Positions 22,100-33,250 of a DNA stretch of 64,000 nucleotides are shown here, piece after piece; the stretch's first letter is position 1, and every line of letters begins with the position of its first letter. The notes under the pieces are model-generated. The model searched no databases and was not told the DNA's origin. It was given only the letters and a program-made list of their open reading frames with translations. The stretch covers positions 9,445,845-9,509,844 of the forward strand of contig NC_023750.2 of assembly GCF_000499845.2 (NCBI RefSeq). Direction: 5' to 3'. Source of the stretch: Phaseolus vulgaris. Its lineage: Eukaryota > Streptophyta > Magnoliopsida > Fabales > Fabaceae. The position numbers were made by a program, and so were the translations under genes.

Positions 22100-22600
22100 T
22101 GCTATAATTTGTGAAGTGGCATTGGGTGATGGTTTAATTTGTAGAAGGACACCAACTGAGAAAAGATTGAGGTGTACTAAACACAAAGGAATGAGAGCTA
22201 ATGTTTCCATTGCCGAAGCAATCAGAGTACCCAAGTCAGAGAACAATGTTTCACAAACAGTGGTTGGGAGTCCAGTTGATGAAAGTTTGACAAACACCAA
22301 TATATGTGGAATCATCTTAAATGATGGCTCCACCTGTAGAAGGCAACCAGTTAAAGGAAGGAAAAGATGCATGAGCACAAAGGGAGGATAATTGGTGCAT
22401 ATATTCAAAATAAGGGCAACGGATACAGATACCAAAATGTTAGCCATGGTGTAGAAGATTCTCTACAAACACTGGTAGGGAGTCCTGTTGATGTATTTGT
22501 GGAATCATCTTAATACAAGACAACCAGTTAAAGGAAGAAAAAGGTGCCATGAGCACACAAAGGGAGAAGAACTCGTGCATCTTTTCATGTAAATCAGAAA
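22100..22600 (+). pseudogene. EFFECTOR OF TRANSCRIPTION-like fragment, three Cys-rich repeats
   Basis: An open stretch (22110-22391) carries two repeats of the kind CEVALGDGLICRRTP...RLRCTKHKG and CGIILNDGSTCRRQPVKGRK, spacing C-X9-C-X11-C-X2-H in the first. A third, broken unit lies at 22495-22570 (RQPVKGRKRCHEHTKGE across a frame change). Plant ET proteins carry such repeats C-terminally and act in the nucleus on gibberellin-related transcription. Only the repeat region is here; the second repeat has lost its final His and runs into a stop. It lies about 270 bp after the methyltransferase-like pseudogene in the same orientation. Confidence 0.7.
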
Positions 22601-22604
22601 TAAC

Positions 22605-24041
22605 TGGCATTGCAAAATTTCTGCATAACAAGTGCCATGCTTAAACCCGAAAATGAGTTAGTAGAAGTTTAGACAGAGAATATTGCTGCTAGCAAATCCT
22701 AGGGATGTAGGTGATGACCTGCTAGATGACTTGGAGTTTCATAACTGAACAGCTGATCTCTATTGAAAAGGCAAACCACCAGTTGTAGGTAATAACAAAA
22801 ATTCTTGCAGCACAAAATGCATTGATCAGATTCTGGAAGACTGAGATATGTTTGTATTAGGGAAATTTCACTTATAATTCTCTGAAGGCAAGGAAATATG
22901 TAATACTAGTTGTTACCTATTGTTGTTGTTGTATTGTAGGAATAATGATTGTTTATCATCATCGTAAATGCCAATTCTTTAACTATTATGGTCAGAAAAT
23001 ATGCTCATTATGCCAGCAGCAGCATCTCAGATACCTGTAGTTGTAAATGTCAATGGTTTCTCAATCTTTCTTTCCTACGCGAGTACAAGATTATAAATAT
23101 GTTGTTCTTTTAGCACTAAAGATTACAAAAGTGCCAACAGATATTTAAACCATCAAGTTGATTCGGGCCTGTATTATCTGTTACTTTATCAGTTAAGCCA
23201 GTCTACACTAACCAACCTGGCATATGCTAATTATGAGTCAATGGCCCAGGTAATTTGTATTGATATTGAGAAAATTATTCAACCAATTTAGTCAGCCTTG
23301 CACAAGATTTTATCTGTTGATCCATTGCCTGTCACGGCTCAACTCTTGTGTGCCACTTGTTTGAAATTGGTTGCATTAGTCAGCATTAGTGTCTAACATT
23401 AGACAACACTTTTACCCAAAAATACCAAATAAGCGTTAAAGTAATCAATCAATAAAAAAGAGTAAATACAACAGTAGACTGCATTAACCTAAATCTCTAC
23501 TTTCTTTCCCAACTTTGAGATCCACATCACTAAATATATGTGCTTTTACAGTTTCAACTTAAACGATTATTTTTATTCTTTTATCTAACTTATTGAGTTC
23601 TATTAGTTTTTGAAGAGAGGTTGGGCTAAAGAATACCTTGCATATAAAAAGTATTTATTAGACACTTCTATAATATTGTCACAGTGTCAATTTTCATGAA
23701 GACAAATAAAAGAACCATGGCTTGTTTATGCAGACAAAAAATATAGAACCCTTATTTGGGTCAGTTTATCACACAAATGAACCAAATACTCTTCATAAAG
23801 TCTAGTATTATCACATTATTTGATGTACCGTCTCCTTTGAGCACTAATTTGATGTATATTCAGGATACTAGCATAACACAAATTTGAAATGAAAACAGCC
23901 AAACATGGAGAGGTTTTATAGGTTTACCGTACTTAAAAGAGACAAGCATTTGCCAATTAAGAAGAAAACACATGTCTATAGCCTGGTATCAAGGTCTAAC
24001 TTTTATAACCCCGAATTATTACAAAACCAACCTCCACAGTC
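22605..24041. other. Intergenic, no gene recognised
   Basis: Unremarkable AT-rich sequence with no long frame; the right part is the 3' flank of the complex I subunit gene. Confidence 0.55.
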
Positions 24042-24874
24042 TCACATGAACTTCCTGTACGGCCTACCATTATCTTCATCTTGCATATGCTGTAAAAATA
24101 ACAGTTGAAGTTTACACTAAATTATTTAGTTAACTGCAAAGAAAAGCATTCACATGTACACCCAAAAAGCAGGTTAAAAAATAAAAGTGAAAACAAAATT
24201 TAAGAATAGCACGCCATTCATGATCATGCGTCCTACAGTTGAAAGTACATTACAATTACAACTGAAAGATAGAACAGAGTTAGACCGATTAAGCCATACA
24301 GCAACTTCAAAACAGAAATAACATTTGATATGATGAATCGTGTGAAGGCAAAATATTTCAATCAATATTAGTAAACAGTTTAGTTACCGCCCATGATCCA
24401 TCTCGATTTTCTCGAGAATTTAAATAATGCAACCAAATAAATTAAGCACAGAAAATTAGGGTGTTTAATTTGTATTTTCAAAATTTTCTTAGTTTTGAAA
24501 ATGAAACTGATAGAGGGTGGTTCAAGACAGAATAGATGAATATTGCTAAAGCCCTAAATTGTGAAGAGGAAGTGAGTAGATGAATTGTGCAGACATACAC
24601 ATATATAGAGAATGACGAAACCTAATCGAAATCGAAATCGAAATTGAAATTGACATTGAAAGAGCAACATGTTAAATACGGATAAGATAGGGGAAAGGGA
24701 ACTGACGAATTCACGGACAATGCCCTTGTAGACAAGGACGGGAATGGCGATGCCGAAGATGCCAACAAGGGCGAGGTTGCGGCGAGTCCAACGGAAATTC
24801 AACTCCAGATTCTCTCTAGCAGTGCCCCACTCCTCTATGAATTTGTTCTTGTTTGCTTCCATTCCTCCTCCCAT
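24042..24874 (-). CDS. Mitochondrial complex I subunit, NDUFB4/B15-like (71 residues)
   Basis: complement(join(24042..24089, 24707..24874)). Exon 1 gives 56 residues starting MGGGMEANKNKFIEEWGTAR, with a membrane segment at about residues 34-49 (LALVGIFGIAIPVLVY). Exon 2 gives HMQDEDNGRPYRKFM and TGA. The 617-bp intron is phase 0 with GTCAGT donor (24706) and TTTTACAG acceptor (ending 24090). Length and sequence match the very conserved 71-residue plant protein assigned to the membrane arm of NADH:ubiquinone oxidoreductase as the NDUFB4/B15 counterpart. It should sit in the mitochondrial inner membrane. A pyrimidine-rich leader precedes the ATG. No damage seen; it should be functional. Confidence 0.88.
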
Positions 24875-25709
24875 CTCTCTCTCTTCTCTTCTTCCTAATC
24901 AGATCAAATCCCTCCTTCTCTTCTTCCTCCTTCCTTCCTCCCCTCTCCCACACTTCACACTCTGGAAGTTTCTTCCTGCACCCGGACAGTTTTCTTCCAG
25001 CACCCCTACATTTTCCTAAATACCTAAATTACCCTTCACAGTTGTTGGTGGTTGTAGAGGAAGGATGTTTTGTAAGGAAAAAGTGTTTCCGAAATAGAGA
25101 ATGTTTTGTAAGTAAAAGGTGTTTCGAAATAGAAAATGTGAAAGACAAAAACATTCCAAAATACCTTTTTAGGACACATTTTTAGACTTTTGGAATGGTA
25201 AATTCGAAATTCATAAAATGTGTTTTGAAAAGGATATTCTGAAATGGTTACGGATTGTCCTTTAAGAAAATAGATTAGATACTCCCATTTTTAGAATGTA
25301 ATATGCATGTACTCCTCCATTTCATTATGAATTTGTCATTTTCACAAATATTAGAGAATATCAATTTAAGAAAAAAAAAAAACTAAACCTTGCTTTTCTT
25401 CTCAACGAACAATGCTTCCAAAACCACCAATTAACCACTGCAATGACGTCGAAAAACACACATGTTTGTCTATGTCAAAGCACACTAGTAAATTAATTTA
25501 CTATTTGATGCAAGAGTATCTATTGTTCTCATCCTAGTAATGTACGTGCTTAGTTGTTATTACTAATGCGTTGTACTTGAGCATAGAAAAGGGCCAATAG
25601 TTCAGAAATCACTATTCCACGTGATGAAGAAATCCCCATAACAAGTCTTGGATCACAAGATGCGGATAGTACAAATCCTACTAAATATGATACACTTGCT
25701 TAGTTATTT
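24875..25709. other. Promoter and upstream region of the complex I gene, then AT-rich sequence
   Basis: CT-rich leader at 24875-24960 (minus-strand GA-rich 5' UTR). A 36-bp tandem pair ATGTTTTGTAAG...TTTCGAAATAGA lies at 25065-25134. No second gene seen. Confidence 0.5.
25065..25134 (+). repeat. 36-bp tandem duplication
   Basis: ATGTTTTGTAAG(G/T)AAAA(A/G)... units start at 25065 and 25101. Confidence 0.7.
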
Positions 25710-27270
25710 ATTTTTTTAAAAACTCTCAAGTTAGGCATCATTATCAAACTTGACATCAGCTAGGTTGCACCTCAAGTATCAACAATCATCTGCCACCACA
25801 TGAAAAAAATTATTATTATAAAAGAAAAAAAGAAATAAAGAAAGGAAATACAAGCAAATACGAGGAGACTAGACCAAAACTCATATATAAAAACCTAACA
25901 AAAATGACACTTAGGTAATCTATACCTATTAATAAAGAATTATAAGAAAATACTAGATGGAAACCTATTATACCAATGAAATTGTTCTCTATGAATAAAC
26001 CCTAAATCAGCAAGTTGGTCAACACATGCATTACCTTCATGAAATATGTGAGAAATCTTAAACCTAATTTTCCCACAGTAATCAAGGCAAGTGTTCCACC
26101 TATTACAAAGAATCCAAGGAATGTTAGTCCTAGCAGTAAATGCAGCACAAACCAAGGCAAAATCACATTCAAGTCATAAACTAGTAAAACCCATCTTTTT
26201 AGCTTCTTTAATGGCATGTATAACTCCATAAAATTCAACAACCAAAACAGCTTAAATATAAAGGAAAATGAGAAACCACCAATAAAATACCCCATACTCC
26301 CACGAAAAATACCACCACAAGCAACAAGACCAGGAGAACCCCTAGTAGTACCATCAATATTAATTTTAACCCAACCCGGTGAAGGAAATTCCCATCTAAC
26401 AGGAAGAGGATGAAGAACTTTTCCACTACGAGTATTAATATTAAAGAACATAAGCGCATTGAAGTCGACCATATCATTCCTCATAGAGCTTTTAGAAGAA
26501 TTACCCACTAGGCAAGTGAAATCCTTAATGGTGGAAATTACCCTGTAAAGATCAATCTTAACATGAAATCTAACATAATTTCTCATACACCATATCATCC
26601 AAATAGAGAAGGTAATCACAATAAGTTTAATCAAATTAATCAAAGGACTACAATCGCTCAAGGAAAATCATCCACATTAGAGAAGTGAGAATTAAGAAAA
26701 ATTTGCCGAAATTCTAAACCAGCTATCTGTAACTCTATCTCTGCCTTAAGCCAATTCCATATATGCAAAACATTAGGATATTCAAAAAATAAATGTTGAA
26801 TAGATTTTTCCTACTTTTCACAAAGAGTACACATAGAACATAAATGCAAACCTCTGTGTAAATTTGTTGATCCCTAGGAAGCCGCCCATGAAAAAATTTC
26901 CAAAGTACCAGAGTTTTTGGAAGGAGGAATATATCGAGACCAAATGATCTTACTCAAACCACAAGAAACTCCTGGATCTAAGAAAAAAATTCCTAGCAGA
27001 TTTGAGAGTAATATGACCATAGTCTTTCAGAGTCCAATTAGGAGTATCCTGTTCCTGCCTAATCACGATATGTTCAAAAACTGATTCACCTGTTGTAAAG
27101 TTGATGGAATAATCCAATCACAACCATTTCAGAATTGGGAAACTATAATCACCAGGGTTACAAAACCATTAGGTACCCTTGCAATTAAGAACTGTACTCC
27201 AAAATCCAATTCTGATCTTTCCTTTTGTGACTTGATTCTTTATCCTAATGATTCTTGGTCTTTAAGAGTA
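25710..27270 (-). mobile_element. 5'-truncated LINE: zinc-binding, RNase H and 3' UTR of L1-type ORF2
   Basis: Minus strand. From the left of ORF2 one can read DTPNWTLKDYG, IIWSRYIPPSK and LWKFFHGRLPRDQ (reverse-transcriptase-associated zinc-binding domain, about 27050-26870). It continues with WMIWCMRNYVRFH, SPGWVKINIDGTTRG and ACGGIFRG (26661-26300), ECDFALVCAAF and HEGNACVDQLADLG (RNase H, to about 25990). The 3' UTR ends in an A-run at 25717-25710. It shares this end with 16205-17049 on the opposite strand. Several frameshifts; endonuclease and RT are absent. Its upstream edge abuts the SIRE-like gag. Confidence 0.8.
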
Positions 27271-27287
27271 CTCGCAAAAAAGCAAGA

Positions 27288-28678
27288 TCAAGTAGCAAGA
27301 TTTGGTCCTCTTACAAATTTGGGTCCATAGGTATTAATTGGATCATTAGAATCCTTAGAATTCCTAGGAACCCATTTTAGAATACCTTTGAGGACAGAAA
27401 ATTTCCTAACTCTGCAGAATCTGACAAAGTGGCCCTTTTTCATACAATATAAGCATGAAACAATCGGTTGTTTTGACTTTTCAATTAGTTGTTTTTCAAG
27501 GAAGGTTGAAAAAGGCTTTGAAACACCACTTTTCTTGCTCTGTGGATTAAAACCCAAACCAGCTTTACCAAAGACACATTTTTTAGAAGAAAGAACAATT
27601 TCAAAGTTAGAATTTCCTTTAGAAAGCTTGTCCACGATTTTCACAAGATAGTGGAACTTCTTTTCATGAGATTCACAATTTTCACAAACACTTGAGTCAC
27701 ATTTGCAAGAAGAGTTTTTGTAAATCAGTTCCATCTAACTCTTCTTCCAATGCTTTGACTCTTATTTCCAACCAATTATTCAAGCCTTTCAACCGGTTAT
27801 TTGAAAGGGCCAGCCTATTAGCTTTTTCATGAGTTTCTTTAAAAGCATCAAGAAGTTGGCTATAGTTTTCAAAATTAATTGAAATGTTGGAACCTACACT
27901 GCTTAGTTTAGTTTCTTCTTTTTCCATTAAACAAAGATTTGCTTCTTTATCTCCTGAAGATGAGCTAGAGGAAGAAACTTCATTATCTTGCCAAGCAATG
28001 TAGACTTTCTTGGCTTTGCCTTTCTTGCTTGCTCCTCTTTCTTTATTCTCATTGTTAGGGCAATCAGCAGGTATATTTGTTAGAATTAAAATCATTAAGT
28101 TTCTTGCTATTATACCTGTTGGAAGATTGATTCTTGTTGTTGTTTTTCTTCAGGAATTTACTGAATTTCTTGGTCAACAAGCTCAGCGTTTCTTCAGCCT
28201 GTTCATCTCTAATTCATGTTCTTTGAGCTTCCCAAACAGTGAAGTTGTGGTCATATATGTTAAATATTTAGACTCAGAGATAGTTGTGACCTTGGGCTTG
28301 CAAGATTTGTCAAGGCACTTAAGGATTTTGATGTTGAGTTCCTCATTTTCAAACATCTTTCTAAGACTCATGAGGTGGTTGATAATATGGGTAAACTTCT
28401 TTTGTACTTCAACAATTGTTTCCCTTTTTCTGCATCCTAAACATCTCATATTCTTGCTTTCATGCTCAGTCCATTGGGACCAAGGTTTTTTAGAAACCAC
28501 TTTATCATTTTCAAGCATGGGAGCAAAAGGACCATTTTGAATTGCATCCCAAATTTCTTTATCAATTGATTCTACAAAGATCTTCATCCTTACCTTCCAA
28601 AAACTTGTAATTCACACCATAGAACAAAGGTGGTCTATTAATAGATGCGCCCTCCCCAAAGGGTAGTTTATCAGCCAT
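27288..28678 (-). pseudogene. Gag of a SIRE-like (Ty1/Copia-type) element
   Basis: Starts at ATG 28678 (MADKLPFGEGASINRPPLFY), runs through the Copia gag core (MKIFVESIDKEIWDAIQNG, then ITHIINHLMSLRKM-like helices and KPKVTTISES), coiled-coil segments, a Cys pair region (CDSSVCENCESH) and a CCHC zinc knuckle CLYCMKKGHFVRFC, ending WVPRNSK...GPNLAT and TGA at 27288-27290. It has a one-base insertion near 28595, an internal deletion after SKNMRC and other frame changes. The plus-strand copy at 48844-50569 ends with a stop at the same codon, so gag appears to be a stand-alone ORF in this family. Confidence 0.75.
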
Positions 28679-28739
28679 GAAAAAAGATTTTAGGATCAAA
28701 AATTGAATGACTTGCAAGAACCTAGCTCTTGATGCCAAT

Positions 28740-29796
28740 TGTTAGAATTTGCAGGCCTTAAACAAGAGGAGGTGAATTGTTTATAAAAAAAATTCACAAA
28801 TTTTAAGGTACAATGAAGGCCAAAGAGAATCAATTAATCAGAAATCTATTCAGTTGAATTTAAAAACAGTTTTCTCAGAAACAACAGAAAATTAACTGGT
28901 TGTTTCTGCGAAACAATCAATTGTTTATAGCAGAAGTTATAAACTTCAAGCAAAAACATATTTAAAGAGATGAGGGATAGAGAGATTCACACAGTAAATT
29001 TATACTGGTTCACTCTTAGCTAAGAGCTACATCCAGTCCCCAAAAAACCTCTGAGAATTCCACTATGCAATTAAAACACCTTGATTACAACACACACACA
29101 CCAAAATGGTGATCTTGAACCCTTCAAGAACACACACCACCTTTGGCAAACACAACACAGAATTCAAAACACCCTCTGAATCTGCACACCAACAATTACA
29201 TAAATAAACTGTCAAGAGAAAAGGAATGATCACACCTGATGCAATCATAGATTGAAAAGAAGAAAATATGGTGTAATCCTTCCTATTCTGCTCTTAGAAA
29301 GAATTCAAAGCTTTAAGCAATCTTGGAAAAACTTGATTTGAAAGCAATCTTGTGAATCAATAACAACCAGGAGCGTAAAACAAATTATATATACTCTAAT
29401 TAGTTGTTTAAAACTTTTATTGCAAGAGTCTAATCAATTTTAAATAAATTAAAACAGATTGAAGTAACTTAACAGAATTTTGTTAAAAAAATTCAAAAAA
29501 TAATCAGTTGATTTTTCGAAACAACCGATTGAATTGGTTTGACAGCAAATTCAAATAGTTTCAAATTCTTTTAAAAAGTCCCTAAGTGTAAAATAACCAG
29601 TTGAAACGACAGTTCAATAGGCTGATTTTCCACTTTCTTTAGATTTTTTTTTCAAAAGAACTTGAATCAAGCAACCTTGGATCAATTCTATGAGTGAATT
29701 ACAAATTCAAACTACCCAAAACCTGCACACACAAGCAGCAACAAAGCCTTCAACCAATCTTCATGGATTTGGAGACATCAAAGCCTATCTTCAACA
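28740..29796 (-). repeat. LTR of the SIRE-like element (1057 bp)
   Basis: On the minus strand it runs TGTTGAAGATAGGC ... TTCTAACA, followed by ATTGGCATCAAGAGC, a degenerate iMet-type primer site, at the position expected before gag. Homologous to 47610-48783, 52975-53334 and 36624-37665. All carry repeated stretches of AACCGATTGTTTCG / AACCGGTTGTTT type. The right edge (29796) abuts the Tat antisense ORF remnant, which it probably interrupted. Confidence 0.8.
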
Positions 29797-29817
29797 TAGC
29801 TCACACCAACACAAGCT

Positions 29818-29967
29818 TTATTTTTTTACAAGTGACACAATAGTCAATGAAGCAGCCGAATGAATGTTCCTAGTAATGTCCTCAATCACTCTACTGGTAG
29901 CGCCATTGCTCACGCTTGAAAACCTCGAAATCTCATCAGAACCGGAAACAGAGCTTGAGGAAGACAT
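29818..29967 (-). pseudogene. Start of a Tat antisense ORF, truncated
   Basis: A 49-codon frame, MSSSSSVSGSDEISRFSSVS onward, Ser-rich, reading away from the Tat 3' LTR that begins at 30333. In the complete element (2909-11017) the antisense gene also begins a few hundred bases inside the 3' LTR with a Ser/Ala-rich start. It is cut off by the SIRE-like LTR after 29820. Identity is inferred from position and composition. Confidence 0.4.
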
Positions 29968-30316
29968 AATACCTTCTAAGAATGGTTACAAATATCTCTC
30001 AAACACAAAAATGCAAAAGTAGTAAAAGCAGTGAGGTATATAGGATTTGGGAACAAATTTTATAGTGTTTGAAAATCCCTTCCAAAATGAAACAACACAA
30101 CATCACAATCGTTGAATTTGAACGCATCCAACGACGAGGGAATAAAACCCTTTGACATCAATGACACAGTAATTGTTGCACACATGAAATGATGCAATCT
30201 TTTTGTACAAAAGTGCATTTAATACACAAAATCTCATTTGAAAGCTTCGATAATTCTAAAGTGCCATTTCAACTTCTTCAAATTCCTTGTAGGCATTTCG
30301 TCTTTTTAAAATTCTT

Positions 30317-30800
30317 TAGGCCTGGGGGCTAGTGTACTATCAAGGCCGAATGGCCGGAAGGTTGAAATGTTAACAATGAAATGAAAAACTAAACTAAAAT
30401 GTGTAAATAATAAAACATTGTAGCAAAGCCCAATGAATAGGCCCAAATATGTACGATATGTTTAATAAATATAACGTACGGAGAATAAAAGCCCAATCAG
30501 GTCCAATGCCCAATAAGTGAGTACTATAAATATGAGATCAAATTAAGTGGTAAGTAGAGTGAATTTTATCTGATAATTAAGCAAAATCGATTCTCACTTT
30601 ATCATCAGAGCCATTTGCAGGTACACACATCCACCTGAGAGCTAACCCTGAGCCCATAAGCAGAGAGTTCAAGTTGACCAAGTCCAATAAGTGAGTGTCC
30701 ATAACTTAAATCCAAAAACAAGCTCAACCCAGTGGACCGTGTAGTTGAAAGCCCAAGCCCAAACTAGGAGACCGTGAAGTCGAGAAGTCCAGAGAGGAAG
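30317..30800 (+). repeat. Polypurine tract and 3' LTR of a second Tat element
   Basis: AGGCCTGGGGGCTAG (30317-30332) is followed by TGTACTATCAAGG, the same tract and LTR start type as other Tat copies here (TGTACTGGACG at 43359, TGTACTAGACT read from 42854). A TATA box CTATAAATA lies at 30524-30532. The end is not certain; I place it near 30800, where eS24 sequence begins. Confidence 0.6.
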
Positions 30801-30824
30801 AAATGAATTGCTTTTAGGCATTGT

Positions 30825-30983
30825 AAGAACACAAAACAAAGAAGATTTGTGGAGTAAAGAAGGTAATTTTGTATTAAGTTATAAAATGTTGCATGATTTA
30901 CTTGATTAAATTATAAAATATGGGATGTTTTGTTTGTGCAGACAAAGGCTTCTGACGCTGCTAAGGCTGGAAAGAAGAAATAA
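30825..30983 (+). pseudogene. RPS24: 3' fragment of ribosomal protein eS24 gene
   Basis: The end of one exon (30825-30862, giving KKICGVKK after small indels) is followed by GTAATT and, after a 79-bp intron with TTTGTGCAG, the last exon 30942-30983 (TKASDAAKAGKKK and TAA). Together this matches the lysine-rich C-terminus of plant 40S subunit protein eS24 (KKIRGVKK then TKA...). The first part of the gene is absent and the sequence to the left is a Tat LTR. About 250 bases of 3' UTR-like sequence follow (30984-31240). A gene fragment with its intron, so copied as DNA or left by rearrangement. Confidence 0.7.
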
Positions 30984-31489
30984 GAATTGAGACATCTTAT
31001 TTCAATTCTAAGGTTATGTTGGTTTCAGTGCTTTGGAATAGTTATTTTATCTTATGCTATAATTATAGAATGAGATATTTCAGTACAAGTGTTTATCCTT
31101 GTTTTACTTTATAGAATTAATGCAATGTCATGTGAAGTGAAATTCCATTCCTTTAAGACAAGGTAAGGTTGTTGAGTATATGGTTTGTTTCTCTTTTGAG
31201 ATATTATAGTATTTTACATTAGGTATTTTATGAGACATGTTTCCTAAACTTGGCGAACCGACTATTAAGGTTTCCTATCCTTGGTTAAATGAATTAGTTT
31301 AGCAAGAAATACTGGATAATTGGACAAAATCTCCACAAGATTTTTTCACTTGAAATTACTGGGATAAAAATGTGAGAGAAAATTATGTTATACAAACGTG
31401 TATATAAGAAATTTATTCGTTATCTCCCACAAAAGAAAATTAGAAAAAATAAAGTGACATAGTTGGTTAAATGAAAGGTTGCCCTACTT

Positions 31490-31930
31490 AACTTATATAC
31501 TCGAACGACCGAATCGTCCGCCAATGGGTCGGCCAGGAACTTGACCATTCAATCAATTAACCACAATGAGCAGGTCACATGACGACACGTGACTGACCGA
31601 CCCATGACGACAGACCATGGGTTGACCAAGTCAACAGGGTTAATCAACGATTAGGGGCTGCTTAACACAACCCTAAACAGAAACCAACCCCCTAATTCGG
31701 CCCACCAACAAAGGCTCATTAAGGTAATATAAATAGCACAAACCCCAAGAACCAGGTACGTCATTATCTACAGTACTCTAACATCCGAGTGCCGACACCC
31801 TAACTAACTTGAGCGTTGGAGTGCTGACACCCTAACCATCCCAGCCTGTGAGACCAAATGACCGAGAGAAGGAAGACGAAGCAAGAAGTTAGCAGTAGTA
31901 GTGATCGACCGAAAAGAGTGGAAGAGCAAT
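31490..31930 (+). repeat. Tat-like LTR fragment
   Basis: GC-richer block with a TATA box (TATAAATA, 31728-31735). A transcribed-region motif follows, ACTTGAGCGTTGGAGTG with GTGCCGACACCC repeated, like the ACTTGATCGTCGGAGTGCAA of the other Tat LTRs. Exact ends and a target duplication were not found. Confidence 0.5.
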
Positions 31931-31934
31931 CGTT

Positions 31935-33250
31935 CTCTAGACTTATTCAAATGAATTTGTTAGCTAAATTAATGATTTCTTCCCCAACACAACAAATAGT
32001 TTTTAATCTTTTTTACTTTATTACTTGTCTGCTCAACTTTATAATTCAGTTTCTTTTATAATTTTGATTGTAATTCTCATGTATGTGATCATATGTTTTG
32101 CTTTGTGCATGTTGATACGAAGATTAAGTGTTTTTTGGGTTTAGTTTCAGTTGAACAAGGTTGTAAGTGGACCAAAAAGCACAGAATTGTGACCGAGGGA
32201 GTACAGCAATTATAAATGATTTTCTATGTGTTTTTTTTTATCATAACTTAACAATGCCCATTTTCTTCATTGATTTTAATTTTATGTATTTAACATTTGT
32301 AATATATTTCCATGTACCGAGGTCATTTTTACATATGAAGTGTAAGCGTTAAGATTAATACTTGGAGGTATAATGACAAATGGATGGGAATTGCAATTCT
32401 TTATCCCTCTGGAGGTAAAATGACAAAGGAATATGTTTAATTAAAAAAAATATTATATGAGAGACGTGGGAAAAAGGTTATTTTCTACTCTCTTTTTTCT
32501 CAAGATAGTGACAAATTGGTGAATCAGTGAGAGATAATGGCAGTATACGGTTTGGAAAGATGTGCTGATTACAATCTGCCACGATATCAATTTATAGTGG
32601 TCAAAACAATAAAAAAATGACAAATATTTTGAAGTTTTTGTACAAGGAGTTGAAAAGACATAAGATTAAAATTTTAAATATCTGAAAAGAATAAAAAAAG
32701 AAAGAAAATATTTAGTTTATAATCTATAGTTTTCACATGTTAAAAATCAAGTTAAAAACTTGAACCTATACAAAAAGTACTAAACAAAGATACTAAAGTG
32801 ATGGACAAAATTCTTCTCAATTTTTTGTGTGAAGATTTAAACTATATATTTTTAATAGATTGTGTATGACTAGTTGATATCAACCGTTGAATTCTTCCTC
32901 TGTGAATTTTGGTTAAGATTTTTTTGGTGAAGATTATAACTATATTTTTTAATAGGTTTTGTATGAGTACTTGGTATCAACCGTTTTCCTCTGTGAATTT
33001 TGGTTAAGATTCTTATGTACACTTATATTTTTAATAGGTTATGTGAAAAATTTCTCATAATTTTTTTAGTTAAGATTATTTTTTAATAGATTTTGGTTGC
33101 ACGTTACTTTGTTATGTTTCATGAATTATTGGTAATATTTATATTTCGATTAAATTAATATTATCACTATAAAGAAATTTAATTTTATCATAGGTATTCT
33201 AGAAGAGGTTATAGGATCTCTCTACTAAGACACATGCTTAATGGAAGTTT
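31935..33250. other. AT-rich sequence, no gene recognised
   Basis: Contains several copies of TTTTTAATAGRTT(T/G)TGT and GTGAATTTTGGTTAAGAT between 32840 and 33090, probably part of the CACTA element that ends at 33640. No coding sequence recognised. Confidence 0.45.

Noticed and set aside
22605..24041. Further exons of the ET-like or complex I gene
   Set aside because: No frame with matching motifs; the complex I protein is complete with the exon at 24042-24089.
32165..32240. Possible exon QLNKVVSGPKSTEL after TTTCAG
   Set aside because: Short, followed by a stop, and matches nothing I recognise; could be chance.
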